A stretch of DNA of 64,000 nt from Rhodoblastus acidophilus. GTDB taxonomy: Bacteria > Pseudomonadota > Alphaproteobacteria > Rhizobiales > Beijerinckiaceae. The DNA is taken from the NCBI RefSeq assembly GCF_025961575.1, contig NZ_JAOQNX010000007.1, positions 62,001 through 126,000 of the forward strand, in the 5' to 3' direction. Made by a program: the position numbers and the translations under genes. A model generated the notes under the pieces. That model had not been told where the DNA came from and made no database searches. It was given only the letters and a program-made list of their open reading frames with translations. Shown here piece by piece: positions 44,027 to 52,024 of this stretch; within the stretch, counting starts at the first letter, position 1, and each line of letters begins with the position of its first letter.

Positions 44027-45697
44027 ATGACCGAGGCCGCTCTCGAACAGCGGGACGCCCGTCCCATGACCGCGCAGGAGAAGCGGGTCATCGTCGCCTC
44101 CTCGGCCGGCACGGTGGTGGAATGGTACGATTTCTTTGTCTATGGCTCGATGGCCGCGACCATCGCCAAGAATTTCTATTCCAACGTCAACCCGACCGCC
44201 GCCTATATTCTGGCCCTGCTCACCTTCGCCGCGGGTTTCGCCGCGCGTCCGTTCGGCGCCTTGCTGTTCGGTCAGCTCGGCGACCTCTTCGGGCGCAAAT
44301 ACGCCTTCATCCTCACCATCCTGATCATGGGAACCTCCACCTTTCTGATCGGGCTGTTGCCGGATTTCGACTCGGTCGGCATTGCGGCGCCGATGATGCT
44401 GGTGGCGCTGCGCATGACCCAGGGCCTGGCGCTCGGCGGCGAATACAGCGGCGCCGCGGTGTTCGTCGGCGAACATGCGCCGGAGCGCCGGCGCGGCTTT
44501 TACACCTCCTGGATTCAGACGACGGCGAGCCTCGGCCTGCTGCTGTCGCTGATCGTCATCCTCGGCGTGCGCGGCCTGCTGGGAAAGGCGGAGTTCGAGG
44601 CGTTCGGCTGGCGCATTCCCTTTCTCCTGTCCTTCGTGCTGCTCGCGGCCTCGATCTGGATGCGCCTCAGACTCCGGGAAAGCGAGGCGTTTCGCCGGAT
44701 GAAGGCCAATGATCGCGGCGCGCGCCGGCCGCTGTTCGAGGCGTTCGGCTATTGGAACACGGCGCGGATGGCGCTGATCGCGCTGTTCGGCGGCACCGCC
44801 GGGCAAGCGGTGGTGTGGTACACTGGCCAGTTCTATGCGCTGTTCTTCCTGACCCAGGAGCTGAAGGTGGACCATGCCACCGCCGATCTGCTGGTGGCGG
44901 CGGCGCTGGTGATCGGCGCGCCGTTTTTCGTCCTGTTCGGCTGGCTGTCGGACCGCGTCGGCCGCAAGCCGATCATTTTGGGCGGCTGCCTGCTCGCCGC
45001 CGCGCTCTATTTTCCCATTTTCAAGGGTTTGACCGTCGCCGCCAATCCGGCTCTGGCGCAGGCGCAGGCCGCCGCGCCGGTGCGGGTGATCGCCGATCCC
45101 GCTTCTTGCGCCTTCCAGTTCGATCCCGTCGAAAACGCCGATTTCCGCAGCTCCTGCGATGTCGCCAAAAACGTGCTCGCCAATGCCGGCGTCAGCTATG
45201 CCAACGAGGCCGCCCCCGCCGGCGCGCTGGCGCGCGTCGCCATAGGCCGGACCGAGATCGCAGCCTTCGAGGGCGCCGGTCTTCCGCGCGAGGACATGGC
45301 GAAAAAGCGGGACGCCTTCGAGGCGGAGGTGAAAAAATCGATCGCCGCCGCCGGCTATCCGCTGCGCGCCGACCCCGCCCGCGTCGACAAGCCCAAGGTT
45401 TTGGTCTTGCTGACCCTGCTGATCATTTTGGGCGCCATGACCTATGGTCCGATCGCGGCGCAACTGGTGGAGTTTTTCCCCACCCGCATCCGCAGCACCG
45501 CCGTCGCCCTGCCCTATCACCTGGGCAATGGCTGGTTTGGCGGCATTCTGCCGCCGCTGGCCTTCGCCATGGTCGCGGCCAGCGGCAACATCTATTCCGG
45601 TCTGTGGTATCCGATCGGCGTCGCGCTGATGACCTTTGTCGTCGGCCTGCTGCTCGTCCCCGAAACCCGGGACCGCGACATTTTCGCCATCGACTGA
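44027..45697 (+). CDS. MFS transporter, metabolite:H+ symporter (MHS) type, with periplasmic insert
   Basis: A 556-residue, 12-helix carrier. MHS hallmarks: SSAGTVVEWYDFFVYGS (residues 25-41), FAARPFGALLFGQLGDLFGRKYAFI (71-95), RMTQGLALGGEYSGAAVFVGEHAPERRRGFYTSW and GWLSDRVGRKPIILGG (305-320). Between the helix after that loop and the next one, residues about 335-455 form a 120-residue periplasmic insert with two cysteines (361, 377), absent from typical 430-residue members. GGAGAGGAGAGGCG precedes the ATG. The substrate is likely an organic acid or similar proton-coupled solute; not determinable here. Confidence 0.9.
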   Translation: MTEAALEQRDARPMTAQEKRVIVASSAGTVVEWYDFFVYGSMAATIAKNFYSNVNPTAAYILALLTFAAGFAARPFGALLFGQLGDLFGRKYAFILTILIMGTSTFLIGLLPDFDSVGIAAPMMLVALRMTQGLALGGEYSGAAVFVGEHAPERRRGFYTSWIQTTASLGLLLSLIVILGVRGLLGKAEFEAFGWRIPFLLSFVLLAASIWMRLRLRESEAFRRMKANDRGARRPLFEAFGYWNTARMALIALFGGTAGQAVVWYTGQFYALFFLTQELKVDHATADLLVAAALVIGAPFFVLFGWLSDRVGRKPIILGGCLLAAALYFPIFKGLTVAANPALAQAQAAAPVRVIADPASCAFQFDPVENADFRSSCDVAKNVLANAGVSYANEAAPAGALARVAIGRTEIAAFEGAGLPREDMAKKRDAFEAEVKKSIAAAGYPLRADPARVDKPKVLVLLTLLIILGAMTYGPIAAQLVEFFPTRIRSTAVALPYHLGNGWFGGILPPLAFAMVAASGNIYSGLWYPIGVALMTFVVGLLLVPETRDRDIFAID

Positions 45698-45850
45698 GCC
45701 GCCGCGACGCCTGCCCAAAACAAAGGCAGTGTGACGATATGCGGAGGGATGCGGCGTTGTTTTCGCTTTCCCCTTACTGCGCCATGTGCTTTTTCAAAAT
45801 CCCGCTTGCCGCCGCGCAAGCCGTCCGAGTTTCAGCGCGTGGATCGAACA

Positions 45851-46390
45851 ATGACCTTCGAACAAGATCTCAAGTCCATCATCCGCACCATCCCCGACCA
45901 TCCCAAGCCGGGCATCCTGTTCCGCGACATCACCACGCTGCTCGGCGACGCCCGCGCTTTTCGGCGCGCGGTGGACGAACTGGTCCAACCCTTCGCGGGG
46001 CAAAAAATCGATGCGGTCGCCGGCATGGAGGCGCGCGGCTTCATTCTCGGCGGCGCCGTGGCGCACCAGCTCTCCGCCGGCTTCATTCCGATCCGCAAGA
46101 AGGGCAAGCTGCCGCACACCACGGTGTCCATGTCCTACACGCTGGAATATGGCGTCGACGAGATGGAAATGCATTCGGACGCGATCAAGCCGGGCGAAAA
46201 GGTCCTGCTCGTCGACGATCTGATCGCCACCGGCGGCACCGCCTGCGGCGCGATCAAGCTGCTGCGGCAGATGGGGGCGGAAGTGGTCGCCGCCTGTTTC
46301 GTCATCGACCTGCCGGAACTCGGCGGCGCCGAACAGCTCGGCGCGCTGAACGTGCCGGTGCGCTCGCTGGTCGCCTTCGAAGGCCATTGA
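45851..46390 (+). CDS. apt: adenine phosphoribosyltransferase
   Basis: A 179-residue purine salvage enzyme converting adenine and PRPP to AMP. Family segments: [71 protein letters not shown] and the PRPP loop [24 protein letters not shown] at 45851; the upstream in-frame extension has no family match. A strong hairpin follows the stop. Confidence 0.97.
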   Translation: MTFEQDLKSIIRTIPDHPKPGILFRDITTLLGDARAFRRAVDELVQPFAGQKIDAVAGMEARGFILGGAVAHQLSAGFIPIRKKGKLPHTTVSMSYTLEYGVDEMEMHSDAIKPGEKVLLVDDLIATGGTACGAIKLLRQMGAEVVAACFVIDLPELGGAEQLGALNVPVRSLVAFEGH

Positions 46391-46396
46391 ACCTAG

Positions 46397-46420
46397 GGGA
46401 CGCGCCGCAGGGCGCGTCCC
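46397..46420 (+). terminator. stem-loop after apt
   Basis: GGGACGCGCC and GGCGCGTCCC pair perfectly over a GCAG tetraloop, seven bases after the apt stop. No T tract, so its efficiency as a terminator is uncertain. Confidence 0.5.
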
Positions 46421-46498
46421 GTCCGGCTCCGCGCAAGCCAATGGGCGCAAAATCGTATCGGAGGAAAGCCGCGCGCCGCGCGGTGGGGAAAACATCCG

Positions 46499-46855
46499 AT
46501 GCGTTACGAGCGCCGCGCCTCCATCCGGCACAAGATCTTCGACCATGTCGAGGCCGTGATCTTCTACGGCGAGCTGCAAATCCGCGCGACCATCGCCGAT
46601 ATTTCCAATGACGGCTTGCGCCTGGTGATCGACGCGACGGAAACCCATCCCCTGCCGCCCTCGCTGGGGGTCGGGACCCATATCGAGGTCGCGGTCAAGG
46701 AGGACGACCGCGCCATCGAATGCGAAGTGCGGCGCATCGGCGAGGGCGAACTCGGCCTGCGCTTTTTCGACGGCGTCAGCAATGCGCGGCGCAAGGCGCT
46801 GATCGCCCGCATCCTCCCGGCGCCGCCGGTCGAGGCGCCTATTTCTTCTTCATGA
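46499..46855 (+). CDS. PilZ domain protein
   Basis: A 118-residue stand-alone PilZ domain, the c-di-GMP receptor fold. The two ligand motifs are visible: Arg pair in MRYERRASIR at the N-terminus and D-x-S-x-x-G in ATIADISNDGLRLVID near residue 33. The rest is the beta barrel (THIEVAVKEDDRAIECEVRRIGEGELGLRFFDG). It probably acts as an adaptor in motility, exopolysaccharide or stalk control; the target is unknown. Its 3' end overlaps the convergent gene by 17 bases. Confidence 0.88.
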   Translation: MRYERRASIRHKIFDHVEAVIFYGELQIRATIADISNDGLRLVIDATETHPLPPSLGVGTHIEVAVKEDDRAIECEVRRIGEGELGLRFFDGVSNARRKALIARILPAPPVEAPISSS

Positions 46856-47324
46856 AGGCCAACAAGGCGTAATCGGGCTGAACGCCGGGCGCGCCGGCGA
46901 TCTGGCTATAGACCAGCGTGTCGCCGGACAGGCGGATGTCGATATCGTCCATTTTCGTGGCGTCGATCGGATTGAGCATGGTCAGACGGGCGCCCTTCAC
47001 CCGGCCGACCTTGGTGCCGGCGGCGATCTGCGTGGCCACCCCTTTTTCGAAGGTCAGTTCGCCATCGTCGGCGAGCGAAAAGCTGTCGACTTCGGTGAAG
47101 TTTTGCGGCGGCATGCCGTCGCAGGTCATGGAGGCCTCGCGGACCACAAAAGTCTTCTCGTCGCCGCTGAATTTCATCATGACGTCGCCGCACAGCACGA
47201 TCTTGTCGCCCATCTGGAACGCGCCCTTTCCGGACCAGACGCCATCGATGAAGCGCGCGCTTTCGGCCGCGAGGGCGGAAGAGGCCAGGACCGGCGCCAA
47301 TAGGAGCAAGAAGATTCGGAACAT
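46839..47324 (-). CDS. secreted hypothetical protein
   Basis: A 161-residue protein with signal peptide MFRIFLLLLAPVLASSALA. The mature part is beta-rich with two cysteines: SARFIDGVWSGKGAFQMGDKIVLCGDVMMKFSGDEKTFVVREASMTCDGMPPQNFTEVDSF, ending DTLVYSQIAGAPGVQPDYALLAFMKKK. This resembles small periplasmic lipocalin-like barrels. ATG at 47324 was preferred over 47354 because the signal peptide starts there. It converges with the PilZ gene. Not recognised. Confidence 0.7.
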   Translation of the reverse strand: MFRIFLLLLAPVLASSALAAESARFIDGVWSGKGAFQMGDKIVLCGDVMMKFSGDEKTFVVREASMTCDGMPPQNFTEVDSFSLADDGELTFEKGVATQIAAGTKVGRVKGARLTMLNPIDATKMDDIDIRLSGDTLVYSQIAGAPGVQPDYALLAFMKKK

Positions 47325-47408
47325 CGTCAAACGCCTTCTCTTGAAAAAGCGCATGGGTTGCGCCCAAACCTATACGCGAGGCGGCGCCATTGGTTGCATG
47401 AGCGGCGA

Positions 47409-48302
47409 TCAGACCAGGGCGCGCAAAAGCGCCGCTTCGTCCGGAAAATGCGCCTCCAGCCAGGCGCGCGCCTCGGCTTCGCCCTTGTCGTAAAGGGCGC
47501 GGTCGCTGTCGGCGGGGTGGCCGCCGTTCTCGCCATAGAACAGGCCATGCGCAAACCCGTCGCGCAAATCCCAATGGGCGAAGCGGAATTTTTGCAGCCG
47601 CATGCCGCGAAACCAGTCGACGCCAATGTCGGTGCGGTTCCAGCCGAACGGCAGGCAGGGCCCGAACGGCATGGTCGCCGGCCGCGCCTGGGCGAGATCG
47701 ATGAGGCAGGCGAATTCGTTCAGGCGGCATTCCAACAGGGGCATGGGCGAAATCTTGTCGATTTTTTCCACGGTGAGCCGCGGCCCCGGATCGGCGCGCA
47801 CGATCGCGCAGGCCTCCTCATAGCTCGGCTGAAACGTCTCGTGCCGCGCGCCGTCGCAGCGGCCGGCGCGATGCGCGGGACAGTTCCAGCACTGCCCGAT
47901 GGCGCCGACCCCCGCCACGCCGTCGCGCGCCATGACCGCGCCCATGCGCCCGATCACATCGTCGAAGAACACGCAATCATTGTGCAGGATGAAGAGTTTT
48001 GCGCGATCGCTGGTCTCCCAGGGCCATTGATAGCGCACGGATTGCCGGTAGGCGGGGTCGCCGAGCCGGCGCGGATCGGCATGGGACCAGCCGAGATAGA
48101 GCGGCGGCTGGTAAACAACAATCTTGTCGCCGAGCAGCGGCAGAAATTTTTCAGGCTGCGCGCCAAACGGCTGTTGGCGTTCGAGCTGCACGAAAATGCG
48201 GTGGATATGGGCGCCGCTGTGCTTCTGCAGGCTCAGCAGGGTCACGGCGGTGTGGAACGGTTTTCCGTAGACCGACATCGCCACGTCGACCGGCTGGTCC
48301 AT
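47409..48302 (-). CDS. putative glycosyltransferase-like protein
   Basis: A 297-residue soluble protein. The start, PVDVAMSVYGKPFHTAVTLLSLQKHSGAHIHRIFVQLE, resembles a GT-A N-terminal sheet, and FILHNDCVFFDDVIGRM could hold a DxD-like acid pair. The centre carries a cysteine group (GQCWNCPAHRAGRCDG) unusual for GTs. The C-terminal part is aromatic (FGWNRTDIGVDWFRGMRLQKFRFAHWDLRDGFAHG). GGGGGAGGGGAGCGC precedes the ATG. It is divergent from a small secreted protein and near a GT92-like gene. Sugar transfer is inferred, not proven. Confidence 0.7.
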   Translation of the reverse strand: MDQPVDVAMSVYGKPFHTAVTLLSLQKHSGAHIHRIFVQLERQQPFGAQPEKFLPLLGDKIVVYQPPLYLGWSHADPRRLGDPAYRQSVRYQWPWETSDRAKLFILHNDCVFFDDVIGRMGAVMARDGVAGVGAIGQCWNCPAHRAGRCDGARHETFQPSYEEACAIVRADPGPRLTVEKIDKISPMPLLECRLNEFACLIDLAQARPATMPFGPCLPFGWNRTDIGVDWFRGMRLQKFRFAHWDLRDGFAHGLFYGENGGHPADSDRALYDKGEAEARAWLEAHFPDEAALLRALV

Positions 48303-48416
48303 GCGCTCCCCTCCCCCATCGCCAGTCACCGTTAACGTAAATTCCACGAAGTTCAACCGCCCCGCCGGCGCCGCAGGCTTCGCGCGAGTTTCGCCGCCTA
48401 ATTTTCGTGAAAACCC

Positions 48417-48770
48417 ATGCGGATACCTCTCATGCGACCGTTGCTCCTGCTCGCAGCCCTGCCGGCGCTTCTCTTCCCCGTTTCGGCCCAGGCCGAACCC
48501 AAGGTGCGCTGCGCCGTCGGCGACATTTGCGAACTCACCTTCCCGCTGTTCGCCTGCAAGACCGGCGATCCCCTGAAGCGCTGGGTGGAGCTTTATGTCG
48601 ACGAAAGCCGCGACGTCGCCGAAGCCTATCTGGACACGGAGGAAAAGACCGGCCAATGCGTGCGCTTCGCCAAGGGCGACAAGCTGCGCATCGTCCGCTA
48701 CATCGGCATGAGCCGGCTGGAGGTGGCGCGGCCCGACGAAACCCAGCGCTGGCTGATGCTGCTGAAATAA
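48417..48770 (+). CDS. small secreted hypothetical protein
   Basis: A 117-residue protein with signal peptide (LMRPLLLLAALPALLFPVSAQA). The 92-residue mature part contains four cysteines (VRCAVGDICELTFPLFACKTGD and GQCVRF) that could form two disulfides, then a beta-rich end (LRIVRYIGMSRLEVARPDETQRWLMLLK). ATG at 48432 is an alternative start. It precedes the GT92-like gene by 57 bases. Not recognised. Confidence 0.7.
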   Translation: MRIPLMRPLLLLAALPALLFPVSAQAEPKVRCAVGDICELTFPLFACKTGDPLKRWVELYVDESRDVAEAYLDTEEKTGQCVRFAKGDKLRIVRYIGMSRLEVARPDETQRWLMLLK

Positions 48771-48827
48771 GGTTGAGCGCGGACGCGGCGCGGGCTATTC
48801 CGCTTGGGCAACCCGCCGGAGCCGCCC

Positions 48828-49658
48828 ATGTCCGCCACGCTTTGCGCCATCGTCAAGAACGAAGCGCCCTATCTGGTCGAATGGGTCGCCTGGCATCGCA
48901 TGCTCGGTTTTGATCGGATCGTCATCTATGACAATGCCTCGACCGACGAGACCGCCAGCCTGCTCGCCGGCCTGCGCGCCATCGGGGCCATTGACGCGCA
49001 CATCCCCTGGCCGGTCACCGAAATCTCGCCGCAGCTCTCCGCCTACATCCATTTCGCCCGCGACTGCCGCACGGACTGGCTGATGTTCCTCGACGCCGAC
49101 GAGTTTTTCGTGCTCAAGCGCGGCGGCGGCGTGAACGGCTTTCTGGCCTCGTTCCCGGCCGATGTCGCCTGCATCGGCGTGAACTGGCGGCTGTTCGGCT
49201 CTTCCGGCGCGACGGAATTTTCACCCCGCCCGGTGATGGAGCGGTTTCGCCGCGCCTCGACCCAGGCGTCGCCGCTCAACCGCCATGTCAAAAGCCTGTT
49301 CCGGCCGGACAGCGTCGACCAGATCCACATGCACGCGCCCTCGCTGACCCGGGGCCGCGCGGTGCTCGCCAATGGCGCGCCGCTGGAGATGGAGCCGCAT
49401 GGCGTGGCGACCGACGTCGACTGGTCGGTCGCCCAGGTCAACCATTATTTCTGCAAGAGCCGGGAGGAATATGCGGTCAAGCGGTCGCGCGGCCGCGCCA
49501 GCCTTGGCGCCGACGATCCCGGCAAATTCGCCAAATACACCGACGGCGTGTTCGACTTCCACGACCTCAATGACGAACTCGACGACAGCGTCACGCCCTG
49601 GCTGCCCGACCTCGGCCCGATATGCGCCGACCTGCGCCGCCGCCTGTCTCGCTCTTAG
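48828..49658 (+). CDS. GT92/DUF23-like glycosyltransferase
   Basis: A 276-residue GT-A type enzyme. It opens SATLCAIVKNEAPYLVEWVAWHRMLGFDRIVIYDNASTDETASLL, the typical GT92 start, with the metal-binding DxD region in CRTDWLMFLDADEFFVLK (near residue 93). NYHYF-like and HxH elements follow (VNHYFCKSREEYAVKRSRGRA). The acceptor is unknown; members decorate glycans. The start at 48828 has CGGAG upstream. After the stop a repeat-filled gap begins. Confidence 0.85.
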   Translation: MSATLCAIVKNEAPYLVEWVAWHRMLGFDRIVIYDNASTDETASLLAGLRAIGAIDAHIPWPVTEISPQLSAYIHFARDCRTDWLMFLDADEFFVLKRGGGVNGFLASFPADVACIGVNWRLFGSSGATEFSPRPVMERFRRASTQASPLNRHVKSLFRPDSVDQIHMHAPSLTRGRAVLANGAPLEMEPHGVATDVDWSVAQVNHYFCKSREEYAVKRSRGRASLGADDPGKFAKYTDGVFDFHDLNDELDDSVTPWLPDLGPICADLRRRLSRS

Positions 49659-49715
49659 GTTTAACGCATTTTCTTCACGCGAACTGGCGTCCGCTTCGCT
49701 GGAAAACGCTCGAGC

Positions 49716-49850
49716 AGGCCGCTGAAAAACCCGTGGCCCGCCCCCGCCCTTCGAGACGCCCGCCAAGGCGGGCTCCTCAGGGTGAGGGGCTACTCAATTG
49801 TTTTACATAAAGGAATCCCTCATGGTGAGGAGGCTGCGCTGCAGCCTGCT
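49716..49850 (-). repeat. CCCTCACCCTGAGG-family repeat, copy 2 (inverted)
   Basis: From AGGCCGCTGAAAAACCCGTGG through GAGACGCCCGCCAAGGCGGG and CCTCAGGGTGAGGGGC to GGTGAGGAGGCTGCG and GCAGCCTGCT. It is the reverse complement, in order and in most bases, of the copy at 50237-50381. It ends on the stop codon of the small cysteine protein gene. Confidence 0.85.
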
Positions 49851-50214
49851 AGTAAAAACACCTGATCTCGCCTTCGGCCTGGGCGCGGCGCAGGTCGGCG
49901 ACCATTTCCTCGAAATTGGCGGCGCGGAACATGGTGGCCTGACGGCCCACGCCCTGGCGCAGCGACAGCACGGTCTCGGCCTCGACATATTTGTCGTAGG
50001 GCAGGATCGAGGCGACCACGTCGATCGAGCAGGCGCATTTCTTCAAGGCGTCGGGCGTCTGGCCGTTGGCGGCCATGCAGGCGAACACATAATCGGCGCG
50101 CGCTTCGGTGGGAAAATCGTTCGCCGGCGTCTGCGCGGCCGCCGCGCCCGCCCCGAGCGCGAAAAGCGCGGCGGCCAGAAGCCTAGGCTGAAAAAGGCCC
50201 GTTCCGATGGCCAT
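49849..50214 (-). CDS. small secreted cysteine protein flanked by inverted repeats
   Basis: A 121-residue protein with a signal peptide (residues about 9-28, ending AAAAQ). The mature domain has four cysteines (46, 60, 62, 119): ADYVFACMAANGQTPDALKKCACSIDVVASILPYDKYVEAETVLSLRQGVGRQATMFRAANFEEMVADLRRAQAEGEIRCFY. The C-x13-C-x-C spacing and C-terminal Cys suggest two disulfides. Copies of one repeat family, in opposite orientation, lie directly on both sides. It is the last of a minus-strand series leading from the PQQ-associated genes. Role unknown; periplasmic function in the methanol oxidation region is inference. Confidence 0.75.
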   Translation of the reverse strand: MAIGTGLFQPRLLAAALFALGAGAAAAQTPANDFPTEARADYVFACMAANGQTPDALKKCACSIDVVASILPYDKYVEAETVLSLRQGVGRQATMFRAANFEEMVADLRRAQAEGEIRCFY

Positions 50215-50236
50215 GGTTCGATGCTTCGACAAGCTC

Positions 50237-50381
50237 AGCAGGCTGCTGCGCAGCCTCCTCACCGCGAGGGGGGGATTGATATCTAACAATCGCGTAGCCC
50301 TCACCCTGAGGCGCCCGCCTTGGCGGGCGTCTCGGGCGCGCCCGCCAGGGTGGGGGCGGCCCACGGGTTTTTCAGCAGCCT
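50237..50381 (+). repeat. CCCTCACCCTGAGG-family repeat, copy 3
   Basis: Starts AGCAGGCTGCTGCGCAGCC, has CCCTCACCCTGAGGCGCCCG, a CGCCCGCC/GGCGGGCG hairpin and GTCTCGGG, and ends CCCACGGGTTTTTCAGCAGCC. It matches copy 2 inverted and copy 1 in direct orientation. The stop codon of the next gene upstream (50380-50382) lies at its right edge. Confidence 0.85.
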
Positions 50382-51036
50382 AATGTTTCCCCGCATAGCG
50401 CGTGGTCTCCTCGAACAGCACATCGCCCTTGGCGTCGCGGGCGGAAATGTCGATTTCGGTGATTTCGCCGGGCGCCGCCTCGGAGACGCGGAAGCGATAG
50501 GTCAAGGCGTCGAGCCCATGCATGCGCGCCTTGTGCGGGTCGTCCTTGAACGGCGCGACCTCGACGCGCCAGCCGGGCGCGCCGTCAAAAGCTTCGGGCG
50601 TCGCCTTGGCGTTGCGCAAAGCGAGGCGGATCGCCGTCTTCATATAGCGCGGATTGGCCTGGAAGATCGCGGCGAGGCGCTGGAGATTCTCCTCCAGCAT
50701 CAGGCTGAGCAGCGGATTGCCGCTCATATCCTCGAACGGGCCGGCGGCGCGCCGCCGCTCCGCCGAAAACATCTCCACCTCCACCTTTTTCTTGTCCGGC
50801 CCGTCGCCGGGCTCGACGCGCAGGCCGATGCGGTCGTCGAAAGCGGGCCCGAACACAGCGGGGTCCGCCGACTTGAAACTGTAGCTGTAATCGAGCCTGT
50901 CGCCTCCCTTGAGCTTTTCCAGTTGCGGACGCTCGAACAGAATGTCGGCGGCCATCGGCTCCTGCGCCGCGCAGGCCGAGCCGGCGAACAGCGCGCAAGC
51001 GAAAGCCGCCGCGCCAAAGACGGTGAAATGTCGCAT
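50380..51036 (-). CDS. secreted protein of unknown function in the C1 region
   Basis: A 218-residue protein with signal peptide (HFTVFGAAAFACALFAGSACA). The mature part contains LKGGDRLDYSYSFKSADPAVFGPAFDDRIGLRVEPGDGPDKKKVEVEMFSAERRR, a helical middle (LLSLMLEENLQRLAAIFQANPRYMKTAIRLALRNA) and a C-terminal beta part (LTYRFRVSEAAPGEITEIDISARDAKGDVLFEETTRYAG). No known family recognised. It follows the orphan response regulator by 68 bases on the same strand. Periplasmic location is secure; function is not. Confidence 0.75.
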   Translation of the reverse strand: MRHFTVFGAAAFACALFAGSACAAQEPMAADILFERPQLEKLKGGDRLDYSYSFKSADPAVFGPAFDDRIGLRVEPGDGPDKKKVEVEMFSAERRRAAGPFEDMSGNPLLSLMLEENLQRLAAIFQANPRYMKTAIRLALRNAKATPEAFDGAPGWRVEVAPFKDDPHKARMHGLDALTYRFRVSEAAPGEITEIDISARDAKGDVLFEETTRYAGKH

Positions 51037-51104
51037 GAAAGGAAAACCTTTTGCACGCGCCCCCCTTTTTTGGGGGCGCGCCGAGGTTGAGGATCAGGCT
51101 GGAT

Positions 51105-51809
51105 TCAGCGCGCGGCGCATTTGTAGCCGTTGATGTCGAGCATAAAGCCGCGTCCGCGCACCGTGCTGATGAACGGACCGCCGACGCGGGTGATCTCCGT
51201 GAATTTGGTGCGGAGATAGCCGAGATACACGTCCACCACATTGAGCGAGGTGCAGCCCTGGTCGCCCCAGAGCTGATCGTAGATCGAGCCCCGGCACACC
51301 GGCTGGTTGGCGTTGTCCATGAGGATGCCGAGCAGTTCGGCCTCGCGCTGGGTCAGCCGGATATGCACCTTGCCGAAATGCGCCTGGCGGGTGTGCATGT
51401 CCAGCACCAATTGCCCGACTTTCCTGCGCTCGCGCGCATCGCCGGAGATCGAGCGGTGCATGAGATGCGCCCGCAGCCGCGCGACGAATTCGTCGAACTG
51501 GAAGGGCTTGGCGATATAGTCGTCAGCGCCGGCCATCAGCCCATGGGCGCGGTCGGCGGGGTCGTGGCGGTCGCTGAGGAACAGGATCGGCTCGGTGCGG
51601 CCATTGCGGCGCATCGCCCGACAGGTTTCGAGATCGCTGCCGTCGGCGGAGGGCGTGTCGAACACCACGGCGCAGGGATTCAGCGCCTTGACGGTCTCCA
51701 CGGGGTCTTCCGCCTCCTGGACGAAGGTCACGTCAAAACCTTCGGCCTTCAAGCCTTCGGCGAGCACGCCGCCGGCGGTCAAATCGTTTTCGATGATCAG
51801 AACATTCAT
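51105..51809 (-). CDS. orphan OmpR-type response regulator
   Basis: A 234-residue regulator. Receiver: LIIENDLTAGGVLAEGLKAEGFDV, phospho-acceptor Asp51 in CAVVFDTPSADGSD, Lys101 in YIAKPFQFDEFVARL. The sequence after Asp51 lacks the usual DxxxP proline. Winged helix from about residue 140: HIRLTQREAELLGILMDNANQPVCRGSIYDQLWG, LNVVDVYLGYLRTKF and FISTVRGRGFML, with CtrA-like spacing. No kinase gene is adjacent. It sits within the methanol oxidation region, where an MxaB-like role is possible but unproven. The 215-base AT-rich stretch 51810-52024 is its probable promoter. Confidence 0.85.
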   Translation of the reverse strand: MNVLIIENDLTAGGVLAEGLKAEGFDVTFVQEAEDPVETVKALNPCAVVFDTPSADGSDLETCRAMRRNGRTEPILFLSDRHDPADRAHGLMAGADDYIAKPFQFDEFVARLRAHLMHRSISGDARERRKVGQLVLDMHTRQAHFGKVHIRLTQREAELLGILMDNANQPVCRGSIYDQLWGDQGCTSLNVVDVYLGYLRTKFTEITRVGGPFISTVRGRGFMLDINGYKCAAR

Positions 51810-52024
51810 GTGTCATGCCCTGCAGTGCGCTTCCTCCCGCATCCAGATCTGTCGCCCGGATTGCGGCCAGCATGAGACTAATTTCTCCCGCTGCGTCCCA
51901 CAACGAAATAAAATCCCATCTGTTCCGCTAAAGCCAAAAAATCTTATTATTTTATTCTTAGAAGCTTGGCTTTTCAGATCAAAAAATTCTTAAAAACAAA
52001 GACTTGCCGTAAGGGGCGCCGCCC

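Noticed and set aside
43877-45718. 613-codon minus-strand frame opposite the MHS transporter
   Set aside because: Composition is His/Gln/Arg-rich with no hydrophobic pattern; antisense shadow.
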